Source of the DNA: Patagioenas fasciata | Lineage: Eukaryota; Chordata; Aves; Columbiformes; Columbidae | Assembly (NCBI RefSeq): GCF_037038585.1 | Contig: NC_092526.1 | Coordinates: 34,981,501-35,045,500 of the forward strand | DNA length: 64,000 nucleotides | Direction: 5' to 3' | Part shown: piece after piece, positions 1-11,400 of the stretch | Layout of the letters: every line of letters starts with the position of its first letter | How positions within the stretch are numbered: the stretch's first letter is position 1 | Program-made: the position numbers and the translations under genes | The notes under the pieces: model-generated | Seen by the model: the letters and a program-made list of their open reading frames with translations, nothing else | Databases searched by the model: none | Told to the model about the DNA's origin: nothing

Positions 1-308
1 TGGCTACTTTGGAAAAACTCCTTCATTTTTATTGTGGAGCATGGTATCAGATGGCATGGAACAACATCCCTTTGGTCACTTCGAGTCAGTTGTCCTGGTT
101 GTGTCCCCAGTCTCTTTTGCACCCCTAGCCCACTTGCTGTGGGGGTCAGGATGAAAAGCAGATAAGTCCTTGATGTTGTGCAAGCACTACTCAGCAATAG
201 CTGAAACACCTGTGTGTTCCCAACACTCTGTTAGCTCTTAATCTGAAACACAGTACTGTGCCAGCTGCTATGAAGAATACCAACTCTATCCCAGTCAGAC
301 CCAGTACA
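1..308 (-). mobile_element. Partial solo LTR of an avian endogenous retrovirus
   Basis: Read on the minus strand, the element starts at 308 with TGTACTGGGTCTGACTGGGA and continues through blocks I recognise from a very common bird LTR: a stretch resembling GATAGAGTT, then CAGCTGGCACAGTACTGTGTTT, then a segment around 120-200 about a pause-rich AGTAGTGCTTGCAC block. The terminal TG dinucleotide expected of an LTR is at 308. The other end lies beyond the window start, so promoter and polyadenylation parts are only partly visible. No gag, pol or env sequence lies beside it on the visible side. The recognition is from memory of avian repeats, and no family name is assigned. It is old, with many substitutions, and non-coding. 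Confidence 0.7.
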
Positions 309-3300
309 GCAAGTTACAATTTGGAACAGCAAGCTATGCATTTAAATAAATTTGGCAAAGTAGTTAAATACCTAGGAAGAGGCTGAAGGTGGTGAAGAGT
401 TCATTTGGAAATGGTTGCTCAGTTTGTCTGGAAGCAGAGTTGGAGAAGGTGGTGAATGATGCTTGAAGATGCTGACAGTTGCTTGCAGGTTAACTTTTGC
501 AAGGTTATTGCAAAATTAAATCAAGGATTTCACAGGCTTGCTGCAAGTGTAAATGGAGGAAGTAATATTGCAGTAGCTCTATGAACCAGTCAGGATCAGT
601 TAGCCTTGCTTTGTAGACTGGGTGCAAAAGCTGTGGTGCATGATAGGCAACTCAGATTCAATCCCTGTTTGTGTGGTGCTGTGCCAGGAGGTGGGTTTTT
701 AAGCTTTTATGTTCATGTATGTATGAGGAGGGTTGATGAAAAAAGTAGAACTACAATAAGTTAAGACAGTGCTGCAAAGTCTTTGTTTCAGAAGAGAGGT
801 GATTGAGCAAAGTGCCTGCTGATAATGATCAACCAGGACCTCCTCTGTGTCCCCAGGTGTGCCATGGGGTACAGGTGTTTATCAGCAGTGGTCCCCTTTG
901 CTGTGAACTTGCTGTCTAGGTTTATGGTGAGCCTGTTCTGTGGCCCCTCCCCAGGACATGAGCCTGTGGCTGGCTTGGGTGATTTTTGCTTGTGCTATAC
1001 TGACAGATAATGTGGAGGGCTGTGGCAGGTGATTGGTGGCTTCACTGATCAGGTTTTTTCTGCTGTGGTTCAATCCTGAAGCTGCCTTGCTCTACAAATC
1101 TACGATGAGATGCACATAAGAGGTGCAGCAGCAATTCTTCATACTGTTTCTTTCTTTCATGTGGGTGTAGGTAATCGCCACTGAACTGAGAAGCAGGGTT
1201 ATCCTTGTTGCAGGAAGGACCAACACGCACGGGGGCCAAGTGGTCCAGGGAGTCTATCAAAAAGGAGGATCTGAGCTGTGGAGAGCAGCTGGCCAGCATT
1301 GTGGTCTGTCTGCATCACACCATACTCTGTGTCTTGTTACTTTTACACAGGATTAGCACTCTGCTTCAGTTGGCAGCCAGGACACTTGCTCCTTGCTGGG
1401 GATAACCATCTCAGTAATGGTGGGCAGGAGCAGGTGGCAGTGCAGGTAGAAGATGGCAGCTGGAACTGGAGTATATTCCTGCCAATAGGGAATCACTTAT
1501 TGAACAAGACTTCCTGAAGCTGAGATGTGCTCCCAGTGGGGAATACTTAATGTAAAAATTAACAGTACATTTTAGGCTGCTTGGGGTTCACTTTTGTAAG
1601 GAGAACATGACCAGCTGTGGATGATCCCCTGAATAGTCTGGGTTTGGGGTGTGTCAGAGAGGAGAGAGGCTTTATCCTAGCTTTAGGCTTTAATTCATTT
1701 GGTTGTAAAATGTGAGTTTAGGTAGACTGGATTTAATGTTAAAATTGGGCTGATAATACTTTTTCTGAGAGCAGTGTGCATGGGGTCAGAGTTGATTCAC
1801 CTGTGTGACCATCAGCAATTCACAGTGAAAACTGCCAGCAGATGTGCATGACAAGTCCCTTTTGGGCTGTTTCATTTAAGCATTTGTCAGATGCCCGAGC
1901 ACAGCCCTTGAAATAACTGATAAAACTAATTGCTCAGAGTAATTAAATGAGTCTTACTTAATAAAAATACACCACTTTGCATCTTTTCAACAGAGAGGAC
2001 ACAGGTGCTTATGCTGTCTCTAATATGGGAGAGCAGGGTCTGTGTTATTCTCAGTGCTGGGAAAGGGGTGATTAGGACAAGGCTCCAACATGAGACAAAA
2101 CAGTACCTGGAATTGCTTGATTTGCTGCTCCTGACTAATGTAATTATCTAAAATATATGCTGATTTAAAACTTGAGCTCATCACCAGTGGCTTTATATCT
2201 AATGTCTAAAACCTTGTGTAACTACTCAAAGACAGATAAAAATGACAACTTTAGTATTTAAGAATCCTTGAAGTTCAGTTGGACTCCTCATTTTTCTGGT
2301 TATGGATCTTAATGCCTATGGGAAATTACAAATTACAATTTTTTAATTGAAAGATTGTAACTTCAAGGAATAACTTTTTTTTATTCATGCTAAAAATTCA
2401 TGACTCTTGTTTTTCTGAACGTGCTGAACCTTCCTGTGACTTGAGCCAGAACATCCCATTGTGTATTGAACTACAGGGATGCTGAGTGCTGACGTTGAAA
2501 TAGAATTGAAAGGAAATGCTGGCGTTGTGACTGAATGCCAGAAAGGCTGAGCCTATTTTAGCAGTGCAAGCCACTTCCAATAAATGGCAACATGAGGCTC
2601 ACAAGGGACAGGGTGTGACACTGGTGGCTGTACTTGGCAGGTGATGGATTCAGAAGTGGGAGATGAATGTTTTGCTGGTTTCACTGAAGATTTCAAGTTC
2701 TACTGGGGTTTGGTTTGACCGGTAGTTGCAAGTAACTTTCTTGAAGAATTCAAAAGGATATAACAGCAAAACTGAGAACATGCCCTAGGGACAGGGAGAA
2801 AATCTTTAAAATTATTAGTATGGTCAGCAAACTTAATTTATATGTATGTGTGTATGTATATACATAGCCCTTTTGTTTTTCAGGTACCAGTATTTTGGTC
2901 TGGAGGTAATGTTTGCCTTGCATCAGCTAGAAAGTTGTGCCAGTGACCCTGTAAGAGCTATTACTGCTGACCTGGCAGGCACAGGAAATATAAATATTTA
3001 AAGATTCAAAGGCTCAAAGTAGTGAAGTGAGACCTCTGAGATTCTGCAGCAGCCTGTGATGTTTGAGAACAGTCTGTGTTATTGAGGTTTTGTTTACTGT
3101 AATGTGTGCTTTCTGTTGCGTCACTCCCAAAGTCCACTTCCAGCAGCAGGAACTCTGTAGGTTTAGGCTGCGTTCAGTAGAGCAGCATGTCCAGTGTACC
3201 TTAGAAATGCGGTGCAAAAGGGGTCAGGCATTGTCTCTGTGCTTCCCAAAACAGTTCCTTTAATCCTTGTAAAATGGTGGTTAAGACATCGGTTCAAGTG

Positions 3301-6300
3301 GGTTTTTTTTAAGTCTTGACATAGAACAACTTGGCGAGTTGATGGCAAACCTTGCAGAGCATGGAACTTCCATGGTATGAACTCCAGACATAAGAAATCC
3401 ATTCTAGTTTCAACCTTACTACTGTACGTGTGGGAAGCAGAGTTGTCACTATATTCACTTGTCTTTGCTTTACTCTCATTTTGATTACCAGATCTTCCAA
3501 GCGCTGTACAGCAGAAGGCTCTGTGCAGGGTACCATCTTGTGAGAGCAGAGAAGTGGGAAAAACAAAGACTTATTTTGCATCCCAGGTGGTCAAGGACTG
3601 GAGAATGTTCAGCAGCCCATGGGCAGTGTCTGCACTGGCTGTACAATTGTCTGCTCTTTCTCTAAGGGATATTCAGACAAGATCTGAAGGCATCAGAGCT
3701 GAGTGGTGTATATGAACTATAGATCAGGTCTCAAAGCCTCTGTTAGTCTGAACAAAATCTAGAAGTCATTCTCCTACCTCTCTCAGCTGATGTCAAGACA
3801 AGAGTTAGTCTTCTGCTTGTGTGATGGAGTTATCCATGGAGAACTTTTAGGGAGCATCTTGGCTTTGTTAATGCCATGCTGTGAGATCAAGGAGGAAAAA
3901 ACAAAAAAACTACGTGCACACACACAAAAATTCAAAACAGCGTGGGTATTTTTGGGGTTGAGTTGGGTTTTCTTTTATTTGAAGGGACATAATTAACTTT
4001 CATCTGTCATTTGAATGTCCAGAAAACAAGGGACCAGGAATAGCTCCTCGGTCCCTGGGATGCTGTTCAGGCTGTTTTCAGAGTGCAGACATGTGATGAT
4101 GCTGGATGATTTACATTTGCAATGAAGATGCATCTTGTAATTACTGAAATTTCACTCACAAAGAGAAATTATTGTTCCCTCAGTTGTCTGGGAACAGACC
4201 TGACTTGATTGCTGGAAGTGAAAGTGGTCTGAAAATAGTCATCTAACAGAAGCTGTTTAATTTCCTCTTTTCTTAAATAGCACATATCTGTTTGTTGTGT
4301 GGATTACATTGGATACAACCCCTTCCCTCTGTTCCAAGGTGCTTGGCATCTGGAACTTGATTATAGTATAGTCAAAGTTTAGTCCTTAAATTCCTTAAAT
4401 TAAAAGTGTCTTTCTGCATCTCTCTGTCTCTCAAGTTTCAAGGAGTTTTGTGTTTTGGGGGATTTAACTATAACATCTGTCCATTCTAAAGTGATGCATA
4501 TGTATGTGTGTCCTTTTGCTTTTTCTGTCTGCTCTGCAAGCCCACTCCAAAAGCTTTCTCAGCTTCTTCAGTTTGGTTAATCAGTGTTATCCTGATCAGA
4601 GACATTGTGAGCTTCATTGCTGCCACTGCAGCCAGAAGCCTTTATAAAGCTGCAGATGAAATTTGTGACTTCTCCCTAGTGCTGCCTGGTGTCTTGGTTG
4701 TGTTCCCCTGAAAGCCCATATAATTCCCTGGGATGTGCAAGGCAGTAACACTAGGGCAGCTGGCAATGGGTCAGAAACACTTATTGTCTCATTTTTCACA
4801 CCTTCTCCATTTTGTTCTGTCCTGTTTTTTGTTCGAGGCAAAGGTTTCACCTTTTGTCACTTCTCCAGGTGCCGTGGCACTGTTGACCAAAAGGGCTTGT
4901 AGCACCAAGTAATTCATGGCAGGGTCCTTATTAGCAAATGCCAGGAGCTGGTCTCTAGAGAAGGGCAAGAAGTCTTTGCTCATTCAAGAGCATGTTGTCC
5001 TGGGTTTGTGCAGCCATGCCTGTTCTTCCCTCAGCACAGATGAAACAACAACTTTCCATTCTGAATGTTTCAGTGACTGAACAGTCTCTTGGGTTCAGGA
5101 ATTTGACCTCAGAGGTCTTCTGCAAACTACTGAATTTCAGGTTGAATTCCAGTTACTCTTTACAAATTTAGTGGTGTTTCCTAACCTGACACTGATGAAA
5201 ACCTCAAAATCCTTAGAAAACTGGAGTTCAGGACACTTTGAGTCAAGCAAGTGGAACTAACACTACCTTTTTAAATCTACTGAAAGCAGAGATTTCCAAA
5301 GAATGCTTTTTTTCAACCCCCTGCCCCAAAGAGAAGTTAACTGTCCTTCTCTTGTTGGTTGCACCTGGACTGTTAACACTAGGCAGGTGGTACCTGTGGA
5401 GGTGTGTTACCTGCGAGTGGGGACAATGCTGTGCCCTGCTCAGACCTGCATTTTCTCTCAACAGCAGATGCCCGAGGCTGTTTTCTCCACAAACTCTCCC
5501 TTCTCTCCATTCCCATCCTGTCCACCCTCAGTTTCCACCTCTTCCCTAGCTCCTGTATCTGTTTGGATTGAGCAGCCTCAACCCAAACATGCCTTTGACA
5601 CAGACAGTGAATGAAACCAATTTTGCTGTAATGTGACTCTACTGGAGCATATAATGTATCTATGGAGAGACAGAAGAAATATTTACCAAGTTAATTACAG
5701 ACTTAATGAGCCAGGATTCAGAGAGGTGAAATAGCAAACATTGCCATTCTCTGGATGCTGCAAAGCAAAGCCAGATCTCCAGAGAGGAACATTCATTTCA
5801 TAAATTTATTTTTGAGCCCCTCTCAGCATTACTATTAATATAATCCTGCTGGCAGACTTTCCTAGTAGCTACTGTAAGAGGAAAGTCTTTGAATGCTGCA
5901 ATTGGTTCAATAGTTAAAGTTACTGTTGGACTGGACACAGTGCTGTGGCTTGGCAGTTAGGAAGCACTTTTACAAATTTAGGTTCCAGTGGAATATTAAC
6001 AGGTCCCGGCATACAGGAGGCAGATGGTTCCTTTTCTAGGAATGAAGTCGAAAGCTAAATGTTGTCCAGACTACTGCAGCAAGTTGGTGGTGAAGTGTAC
6101 TGGAAAACACTAAGGACCTTGGAGCTCCGAATGCCAACTTCTTTCCGTTCAAGTGGTTTGAGTGGTCTTGTTTCTTGTGCTTCATTACCGCAGCAGCAGC
6201 ATGATTGATTGCAGAGAAACCACTGTAGTAGCAGGTCTAACAGTGTGTTAGGAGACTTCCTCCTTCATCTGAGGCAGCATGGTCCTGTGTCTGGTTGCAG

Positions 6301-8195
6301 ATAAGTTGGTGGTAGTGCAACAGATGCTGTTCTTGAGAATCTCTAGCTCAGGTTAAATCCTATGCGCTGTGGTGCTCTGATGTGGTAGTAGGCACAGAAG
6401 AATATTACCAACCTTCCCATGGTGTGGACAGTACTTAAGGAGAACTAGGAAGAATGGCAGACCCTGCTGCAGATGAGCGTGTCCAAGAGCCAGGAGAGAG
6501 TGTCTTCAGCTGCGGTGAACAAGCAGAATGGATGTACAGAAGCAGCTCTGGCTTTTGACTGGGCAAAGCTTCAACTGGTGTTTTGGATCATGTTCCCAAT
6601 GCTGAAATCCAAGTTGGCTGGTAAAAAACGCCCACCCCTTTTTGGAATATGCACCCACATCCACCTCTGTGAGCAGCTGTTGAGTGGGATGGCGCACACG
6701 TGGTGCGGCACTAGCCAGTAACGTGGCCCTGGCAAGATTCCTCCTTGGTGCTGTCTCTGCTTGTCCCCACCAGGCACGGGTTGTTCCTGGCACAGTTTCT
6801 CTGCTCATGTGCAGTTCTACCAATTGGCACACAAACTCTTCCTGGGGAGTACCGTGGCTCAACAGGTCCCTGTTGTAGGATCTTGCAGTAACAACAGGGC
6901 ATTAATCCAGTGACCATTAATGTCCACACCTGGGCCATTGTTTCTGTTGTGTCTTAGAATTGCATTGCCTTGATGGGGTTTTGCCCTGAAGTCCTTTCAG
7001 TGTGAGTGATACTTATCCAGCTCCATTTGTCAGCCAAGGGCTCAGATACCCCTGGTGTGTGATCAGCTGCTGTTCTGCAGTCTGACAACCCAACAACCAA
7101 AAGCAACTTTATCCTCTTCCTTGTCAAATTTAAGCCCTGGTATTTTACATGCTCCCCTGTCTTTCTTTGAGTGCTTGTCATTTGAGAAGTTTTAAAAATG
7201 ACCCTTTGCCACATAATTCAAGTGGAGCTGCGATTTGAAGGTTAATGGAGGAATTTCACACACAGAATCTTAAAAATGAATATGGTCAGACACACCTCTG
7301 CTTTGTGAACAGTCAGCAACGGATGAACTTGTTTGAAGGCAGCAGTATATCTCACAATTCCCATAGACATCCTTTATGCACTTAAAACCCAGGTGCTTAT
7401 CTGAATGTTACTAGAAGCGTTTCAGTGGTTCTGTTGTGGGGTAGTTGTGGTAGAGTGATACGTTACCTCTGCCTGGAAACCAAGAGTAGCAAGTGCTGTG
7501 TGTTGGAGAGGGTATGGGGAACACCCAGCCCTGTTGCAGCCTGGCTCCAGTTAGTTGAGTGCTGAGGTGTCTGGTCTAGCTTATTCCTGTAATTCCTTAT
7601 GGTGTTTTCCATACTGAAGTCAGGCTGTAATTTTTCAAAAAGCCTGTTAATTTCTGTGCTGAAACAGGAGCCTGAGTGTCAAGGGGATCTGACAGGGGAA
7701 ATCAAACATCCACAGCTGCTTTCTTGTTTGGTTAACTGGGCTCAGGCTTGGCAAGAGTCAAAGCCATGTGGGAGTTTCCAGGAGCGTGCAAGACCAACAG
7801 ACTTGGAGTGTCTCAAGGGTCTGCTGTGTGTTTTCTACCTGGGAGGCTTCTCTTGGGTGCTTTGGCTTGCGGGGTGGTGGTGTCAGACAGTTCTGTGTGT
7901 GTGGGCTCCCATTTTGTGCTGGGGAATTCTCCACTCATCAGAGAACACCAGCTTGCAAATGCTTCCATTTGCTGCGGAGACACAAAGGCATGGTGTCTGG
8001 TGCTATGGAAAGAGTTGTGTCAGCAGCTTTAAATGGGTAACTAATGGCTAAAAGTGAACAAAGTAACTAGATTCTGCCTTTGGCTATGGAGATATAAGGA
8101 ATTTGGCGCTTCCTCATAGATGCAGTCCTGGGAAAAAGGCACTGTGTTCCATTTCTTATCAGAACACTACTGCTAAATGGAGAAGAGCTGACAGC
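309..8195. other. Intergenic DNA upstream of SPP2
   Basis: No exon chain, RNA gene or confident repeat is seen here. Open frames reach 150 codons (7599-8051, +) but show no recognisable domain and lack supporting splice sites. A short TATG/TGTA microsatellite lies at 2839-2866. By vertebrate gene order this is probably the TRPM8-SPP2 interval; I looked for the C-terminal coding exon of TRPM8 and did not find it. The block at about 6.47-7.21 kb has several overlapping minus-strand open frames and may be a decayed repeat that I cannot name. Confidence 0.5.
2839..2866. repeat. TATG/TGTA microsatellite
   Basis: A short run of alternating TATG and TGTA units with imperfect periodicity of four, ending in TATATACATA. 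It is a simple repeat in intergenic DNA. Confidence 0.6.
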
Positions 8196-8205
8196 AAATA
8201 TTTAC
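8196..8205 (+). promoter_or_regulatory. FOXA-like site upstream of SPP2
   Basis: AAATATTTAC fits the forkhead/FOXA consensus and lies about 170 bases before the SPP2 start codon. An ATCGATTA motif follows at about 8212-8219. SPP2 is mainly a liver product in mammals, so a hepatic forkhead site is plausible. Function is inferred from motif and position only. Confidence 0.3.
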
Positions 8206-8288
8206 TATCAGATCGATTATGTTTAAAGTGCAGTGTCTGTAGCAGAGCTTGGGCACAGAAAGGTCAGGTGTAGGATCAAGGCTGCATT

Positions 8289-8297
8289 TATATAAAG
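8289..8297 (+). promoter_or_regulatory. SPP2: TATA box of SPP2
   Basis: TATATAAAG is a near-ideal TATA box. It lies 70 bases before the SPP2 ATG at 8367, predicting transcription start at about 8320-8328 and a 5' UTR of about 40-45 bases if there is no upstream exon. There is no CpG island, which fits a tissue-restricted gene. Confidence 0.6.
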
Positions 8298-8366
8298 ACA
8301 GAGGAATATGTACTGGAAACCCTTGCTTAGAAAGGGGAAATACCAGAGGAATTTGAAAGTCACACT

Positions 8367-8415
8367 ATGAGGATCTTAATTTTTGTCCTCACACTGAGCG
8401 TTTTCTCATGTTCAG
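8367..8415 (+). CDS. SPP2: SPP2 coding exon 1 (signal peptide)
   Basis: ATG at 8367 opens 16 codons plus one base. It encodes a short N-region (MR) and a hydrophobic core, LIFVLTLSVF. The donor is TCAG|GTAAGT at 8416. The ATG is chosen because it gives a complete signal peptide and lies directly downstream of the TATA box. Confidence 0.9.
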
Positions 8416-11400
8416 GTAAGTTGCTCAGAATGGAACCACGTCCTCTTCCTTACAGTGGCTGAGGGAGGGGAAGTCCAACACTGCAATGAACTCCTAATGG
8501 AACTATGTGTCTGTCTCAGGGTTTCCAGTGTATGACTATGAACTACCTGTCACAGAAGAGGCTCTCAATGCTTCCATTGCAAGGATCAATTCTCAGTCCT
8601 GGGGGACAAACCTGTACGGTGTTGTCAGGAGCCATGTCACAAGAGTAAGTGTGCAGATAATGGAGATACTTCAGCTGAAATGTGCTTTGCTGTTGTGGAA
8701 AACTCTTTCCTCCCAACTCTGGACACCCAGATTTAGTTGGAGTTTTCTGAACTGCTTGGAAGAGGGTGGGTTTGAGGTATAATCTGAAGCTATGGCTTTA
8801 GGAACCTAAATATTCTTTGTATGTTGTTTTGTAGCTAAAAATACTTAAGGAGTTTAAATTTTCCACCCTTAGAATAGAAAGCTTTCAGGGATGTCTTGTA
8901 AGATTTTGTTCAAAACTGGTGGTTTTAAATACTTCTAACTAACTGCTTGGCTTTTGGCATAAAGTAACCTGGTTCCTTTGAAGGTCTCAGCTGAACATTT
9001 GCACTGCTAATTAAATGCTACCACACACACATTTCTCCAATCTCTTCTTACATCATCTGTCTCTACACAGCAATTCTGATATAAATCTACTACTGTCTAA
9101 ATGCAGGCAGGAAACCCTTTTTGGGCTTTGTGTTGCTAAGAAGTAGATTGGATACCCAGAGTTAAGGAGTTGAAGCTTCCTAATTTAAAGTTAGCATGTT
9201 CCTGAACATCCTCAGAACCATTCTGTTTCTATAGATAGCATGTATTGAATCTTCTGCAAGAAGGAGTGACTATGAGTTTTGGATTCATCTAGTTTAGAAA
9301 AGAAAAAAAAAAAAGTTAAAAGCACTGGGGGTTTTGCTTGGGTTTTTTCTTGTTCTATATTTTATTTGTTTTGGGTTGGTTTTGTTTTTTTTTTTTTGAG
9401 TCTCCCATCTCAAGCTAAAACATTGATGAGACTGTTAGAACGAGAAAAGAAAATCCTAATGTGTCAACAAAAGCCACTGAACTCTCTGAAGCTTGAACTG
9501 TTGTGTGCATGCTGCCCATTGAAGCACCTGAGCTGACAAAAAGCAACTCTATAAACTGCATTAATCCAATTGCTTGCAGTTGTGTGATTTACTTGCCAAG
9601 TCATGTATTTGCAATAGACTTCCCAGCAGTCTATATATCCAAAGCTGAGCTGTTAGCACCATGGTTCCCACAGAAGGGGTGGTAGCATGCAGGGGTAATG
9701 CGATGCTTATCTACCTTTGACAGCTATCGTCCCCCCAGCTGACTCTGAGCAGTAGCAGGATCCCACAATGGCTGTGGGGTGTCAAGTGAAACCTCTGTGG
9801 AAAACTGTGCTGCTGTTACCAAACTGGCCTAAGAGTAACTCCGGAGCACAATAAAATAGCCTTTCTCACATGAAGTAATCTGGTCAAAATTGGGCACTGG
9901 CCCATAATGCCCTTATGTCATCCTTCTGCTTGACAAAGCATCAAGGTTGTTATGTAGCAGGTGTAGAAGTGACAGAGACTAATTACCTGTTGTGTTGACC
10001 TTCCTTTTACCAGGTTGACATGTGGAACAACGATGTTTATAAACTAGAGCTGCAGTTCAGCATTCGTGAAACTGTGTGCACAAAATCTTCAGGGAGAGAC
10101 CCGTTCACTTGTGATTTTAAAATTGGGCCTTTTGTGGTAAGTATGTGACTGTGAACCCCTTGCTCCATGCAGGATGTTCTCAGGATATGTTGAAACACTA
10201 CTGGTGCTGAAGAATGACTGGTTTTCTCAAAAAAAGAAAAAAACAAACGAACAAAAAAAAACAAACAAAAAAAACCAAACAAAAAAACCACACACACACA
10301 AAAAAAAAAAAACAAAAACCAACAAGCAACCAAAACAAATGCAGCATGGAGTGGTTGTTGGGTGGGAAAGTTGAGTGCTGGTAGACTCTTCTGCCTGGTC
10401 AGTGGGGGATACAGGAGCTGCTCTGAGCTGATGAGGAGACGTGTGTCTTGGAGCAATATGTAGTGAAAGTGTCTATGCGCTTTAGGACTGAATCCTGGGA
10501 GGAAAGTATACCTTCTTTTCTAAGATAAAAGGGTAGAAAAATGGACCTTTTACATGCTTTTATCTATTATGCATCTAGGCGCTATATAGCGGCTATATGT
10601 AGTGTAGATGCCCACTCTGTGCTGAGAGTGCTGATCTTCAGATTTCTCAGGTCTCTTTTCAGCCTGAGATAACACAGATCGGGTTCTTGATACAGCTCTT
10701 GCTGCACTCTGATGACCAGCCTTGGTAAAAATACATCATCTTTTAACCTGGACTTTTCTGTTCACAGTTATTTTTCCCAGAATCTGGCTCCCATTGCAAG
10801 CTTCCGAGCGGTTGTGTCCTGTTTCCATGAATCTTACAAAGTGTATGGAGGAACTTCTTGTGTCCCTGTGTGCAATGACGCTATACTGTGTCACACTTCT
10901 GCAGAGATTATCGCTGCATCTTTGTGCTGCTCCAAGCTGAGCTCTTCTCACATCTTTTTTTCCTATGTGAATGGCTGCCAAACTTATCCATCCTTTCCAG
11001 GCACAGTCTTTAGGAATGAGGAGGGCTTCTGGGAAGGCACTGAACAGATGGGGCAAAGGCTTTCCTCATAGCTTGCTAGTGATGCTACTACCTCAGGAGT
11101 TAGTTTACCCCATGAAGAGGGGGGGTTAAGTGTATCTTTGAGTACCACTACTCTTGAGCTAAGCAGCTTGTTTGTGTGTGTAGATGGGACAACATAGGAT
11201 TGACAGTGGTTGCTCTTTTTTTCTTCAAAGACACATGGGTTGGCTACTGTGAAGTTATCACTGGGCCCTAAACAGACACCATCCCTCCTCTTTTGTTCTT
11301 TGGGCAATACGGTATGAAAGATAGTGTGGGGATGTCTGTTTTCCAAACTTGGGTGGCAGGTTTTGCTGGAGCTTCTGTCGAATTGTGGAGGCAACTTTTT

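Noticed and set aside
1-8000. Last coding exon of TRPM8
   Set aside because: Expected by gene order, but no stretch translating to its coiled-coil C-terminus was found on either strand; it is probably further upstream.
7599-8051. 150-codon plus-strand frame ending just before the SPP2 promoter
   Set aside because: Trp/Cys/Leu-rich translation typical of non-coding TG-rich DNA; three overlapping frames are open in the same place. SPP2 itself starts at 8367 with a good TATA box.
8507-8782. 91-codon frame starting before SPP2 exon 2
   Set aside because: It is exon 2 read through into the intron; the real product splices at 8644 to 10014.
10037-10456. Minus-strand frame with a long Phe-rich run over SPP2 exon 3
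   Set aside because: It is antisense to SPP2 exon 3 and created by the A-rich simple repeat.
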